This document shows, in pieces, positions 42,371-44,225 of a DNA stretch of 44,225 bases. This DNA comes from an uncultured Thermomicrobiales bacterium (GTDB lineage: Bacteria; Chloroflexota; Chloroflexia; Thermomicrobiales; UBA6265), in contig CADCWL010000019.1 of the NCBI GenBank assembly GCA_902806405.1, forward strand, positions 1-44,225, read 5' to 3'. Within the stretch, counting starts at the first letter, position 1, and each line of letters begins with the position of its first letter. Both the position numbers and the translations under genes were made by a program. The notes under the pieces are model-generated. The model searched no databases. It was not told the DNA's origin and saw nothing but the letters and a program-made list of their open reading frames with translations.

Positions 42371-44225
42371 ATGCCCCAGGCGAGCGACGTGGAGATCGCC
42401 GGCGCCGGCTACATGCTGGCCCCGGGCGACAAGAGCTATCGACGGCACCAGGCGGGGGCCTTCGCCCGTCGGTCGGGGCGGGTGGAGCAGACGGCTTTCC
42501 GGGGCGGGGGGCGCCAACCTTTCCAGCTCGGGGGGGAGCTCGAAAGCGGTTGGGACGGTCTCGGGGTCCGCTCGGTCTACGGCGGGGCGGGGGTCGAGCC
42601 CTGGCCGGCTCGCTCCGAGTTTGTCGATACGATCGTGGCGCTGCCGGCGCCGGATCAGCGGGCGAGCGCGGTCGTGGCGGGTGATCGGGTCTACGTGGCG
42701 ATCGGCAACCGGCTGTACCGGACGGCGGGGCTGACCGCGGCCAACTGGCAGGCTCTGGCGCTCATGGCGACCATCCAGACGACGGCGACGCCTCCGGTGG
42801 CTATCCCGATCCTCGATCTGCTCCGGTACAAAGACAATCTCATGCTTCTCCACGGGCCGGGCGGCGCCAACTTCGATATGCGGATCCACAACGTGGGCAC
42901 CAACGCCACGGGGGTATGGGTCACCGGCGAGCAAGGCATGGTCGGGGTGGGCTACAAGGGTCAGTTCCTGTTCGGTCCCGGCATCGCGCAAAGAAAGGAG
43001 GAGCTCCGGCTTTCGCTCGACCGCTACGATGGGGCGATCCAGTTCAAGAAGCGCAACACGGATGCGCCGATCGTCCGGATGGCGGCGGCGTTGGGCGGGG
43101 TGGTGGCGGCGTCGCGGTCGGCGCTGCTGTTCTTCAACGGCGAATGGGACCCGGGATCGGCGACGCCGGCGGTCAACCCGTCCTGGTCCGGCGACCTGCA
43201 ACCGATCGTCTCCCACGGAAGCTGGACGGCCGAAGACGACTTCACGTTCATGCTCTCCTACCTGGGCCGGGTCTTTACCTGGCTCGGCGGTCGGGTGGTG
43301 GTGCTCGACCAAAGGGGCGAGACGCAGGGGCTGACGCCGATCGGGCCGGAGGGGCGGGCCTGCTACGGCGCCGCGGTGGCCGCCGGTTGGCTCGTGGTGG
43401 CGCTGGTGGCGCACGACGGGGCGTCCGAGCTGTGGGGCCACGATGGGGCCGGCTGGTGGCGCATCAGACGGGAGGCTCCGGGCGGCATCGTGCAGCTGTG
43501 GCCGGCGGCGCTGGCTGGGGTCGGCAACCGGGACCTGCTCGTGTTCCGCTCGGGCTCGGCAACGTACGACCTCTACCGGCTGATCGGTCGAGCGGGGCTG
43601 CCGGCCTACGCGGACGCCGGCGAGTGGCGGAGCTCGCTGCTGGACGCGGGCGACCCGTCGACGGCCAAGGGGTGGCTGGTGGTCGGGGCGTTGTTCGCGT
43701 CGCCTGAGGTGCGGGGCGCGACCGGCTCCGTCGACCCGGTCGGGATCGCGCTCGACTGGTCGACCGACGCCGGCGCGACGTGGGTGCAGGCGGCGGCGGC
43801 GACGGTGACGCCGGGGCGGTCGTTCGTGCTCTCGGCCGCGCTGCCGGCGGCGACGTCGTCCCGACATCTTCAGCTGCGGGCGCGGTGGAGTTCCGTGGCC
43901 GATTGGGCGCCCGTGCTCTCCGGGGTGTGGGCGGATTGGGCGATCGACGACGCGCCGGCGCCGCGGCGGCACTGGAGCCTGAAGGTCTCCGCACGGGACC
44001 GGCAGATCCGGCGCGACGGCGCGGCGGAGGCGCGGAGCGGGCACCGGCTTGCCGGGGACCTGTGGGGCGCCTGGGCGGCCCGCGCCGTGGTCGCCTTCAA
44101 GGACGTCGATTTCGACGCCGAGCCGGTGACGCGCCAGGTGCGGATCGCCGACATCTCGGAGGAGATCCCCAAGGGGGGGGACGCCGGGCGGTGGGGCGAG
44201 AGCGTCGTGGCGCTGACGCTGATCG
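42371..44225 (+). CDS. Large phage tail/fibre-like structural protein, partial
   Basis: Open from ATG 42371 to the right edge (at least 618 residues). The first 450 residues show a recurring pattern of short strands with Trp/Gly turns (DRVYVAIGNRLYRT, RVFTWLGGRVVVLDQRG, SELWGHDGAGWWRI), as in beta-propeller or receptor-binding domains. A DWSTDAGATWVQA element resembles BNR (Asp-box) repeats. The last 150 residues (FKDVDFDAEPVTRQVRIADI and the following EEIPKGGDAGRW) resemble C-terminal parts of tail and baseplate proteins. I infer a virion protein, possibly with host-binding function. The end is outside the window. Confidence 0.78.
   Translation, partial: MPQASDVEIAGAGYMLAPGDKSYRRHQAGAFARRSGRVEQTAFRGGGRQPFQLGGELESGWDGLGVRSVYGGAGVEPWPARSEFVDTIVALPAPDQRASAVVAGDRVYVAIGNRLYRTAGLTAANWQALALMATIQTTATPPVAIPILDLLRYKDNLMLLHGPGGANFDMRIHNVGTNATGVWVTGEQGMVGVGYKGQFLFGPGIAQRKEELRLSLDRYDGAIQFKKRNTDAPIVRMAAALGGVVAASRSALLFFNGEWDPGSATPAVNPSWSGDLQPIVSHGSWTAEDDFTFMLSYLGRVFTWLGGRVVVLDQRGETQGLTPIGPEGRACYGAAVAAGWLVVALVAHDGASELWGHDGAGWWRIRREAPGGIVQLWPAALAGVGNRDLLVFRSGSATYDLYRLIGRAGLPAYADAGEWRSSLLDAGDPSTAKGWLVVGALFASPEVRGATGSVDPVGIALDWSTDAGATWVQAAAATVTPGRSFVLSAALPAATSSRHLQLRARWSSVADWAPVLSGVWADWAIDDAPAPRRHWSLKVSARDRQIRRDGAAEARSGHRLAGDLWGAWAARAVVAFKDVDFDAEPVTRQVRIADISEEIPKGGDAGRWGESVVALTLI

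Larger units (their letters stand above)
34259..44225 (+). mobile_element. Prophage-like structural/lysis block, incomplete at right edge
   Basis: Thirteen genes on one strand with overlaps or gaps under 70 bases encode capsid, portal, lysin, holin and tail-like proteins. GC is visibly higher than in the flanking chromosome. Terminase, integrase, tail tube and tape measure are not in the window. Putative adaptor and scaffold genes precede the capsid gene and the portal follows it. The left limit is the control region after 33948; attachment sites cannot be defined here. It could be a prophage, a remnant or a domesticated particle. Confidence 0.82.

Noticed and set aside
42080..44044. 654-codon minus-strand open frame opposite the tail gene
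   Set aside because: Arg/Pro-rich mirror frame; the plus frame is continuous to the edge, fits the operon and reads as a beta-rich structural protein.

Overview
The window comes from a high-GC bacterium with strong GC bias at third codon positions. The gene set (NuoG/NuoI, GatB, FtsH, a two-gene lipoate ligase, a Tat-exported Cys-rich repeat protein, a sortase-type LPxTG protein) points to a Chloroflexota lineage near Thermomicrobia/Sphaerobacter. That placement is inference from gene content; no rRNA or marker alignment was possible. No rRNA, tRNA, CRISPR array, integrase or transposase was recognised.

Chromosomal part (1-33.6 kb). The left edge has the start of a probable S9 peptidase on the minus strand and degraded coding sequence. 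A minus-strand group follows: nuoG, nuoI and an aldehyde dehydrogenase. gatB and a glutamate-type dehydrogenase lie on the plus strand. A tight minus operon encodes a UspA-like protein and two TrkA-type proteins, next to a YfcE-like phosphoesterase. Then come an Ala-rich two-anchor membrane protein, a secreted NlpC/P60 peptidase, a VOC fusion protein, a DinB-like protein, an FAD oxidoreductase and a split lipoate-protein ligase. The Cys-rich protein has a near-consensus promoter (TTGACA-17-TATGAT). rsgA, a small unknown gene, ftsH (own promoter and terminator), a small three-helix-bundle-type gene and ppk1 follow. Minus-strand genes then encode the LPxTG protein, an ABC-F ATPase, a small acidic protein and an excisionase-like HTH protein.

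Several long gaps (about 0.05-0.7, 19.9-20.7, 22.5-23.2 and 26.3-27.0 kb) are not blank. They carry high-GC3 minus-strand segments that switch frame or hit in-frame stops, as expected of decaying genes. The intact neighbours argue against general assembly error.

Prophage-like part (34.0-44.2 kb, open at the right edge). A comparatively AT-rich control region with palindromes and a promoter (TTGCTT-17-TAGTGT) separates the excisionase-like gene from a one-direction block: putative adaptor, zinc-motif protein, small membrane protein, Cys/His minor-head-like protein, putative scaffold, major capsid protein, portal, unknown protein, four-TM protein, a three-domain lysin (CAP + transglycosylase-like + amidase), holin, a 64-aa protein and a large tail/fibre-like protein. 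Adaptor and scaffold precede the capsid gene and the portal follows it. No terminase, integrase or tape measure is inside the window.

The most unusual items are the three-domain lysin with a linker that appears to be read out of its native frame, the head-gene order, the six-repeat Cys-rich protein, the NuoG protein with residual formate-dehydrogenase features, and the cluster of decaying minus-strand genes.
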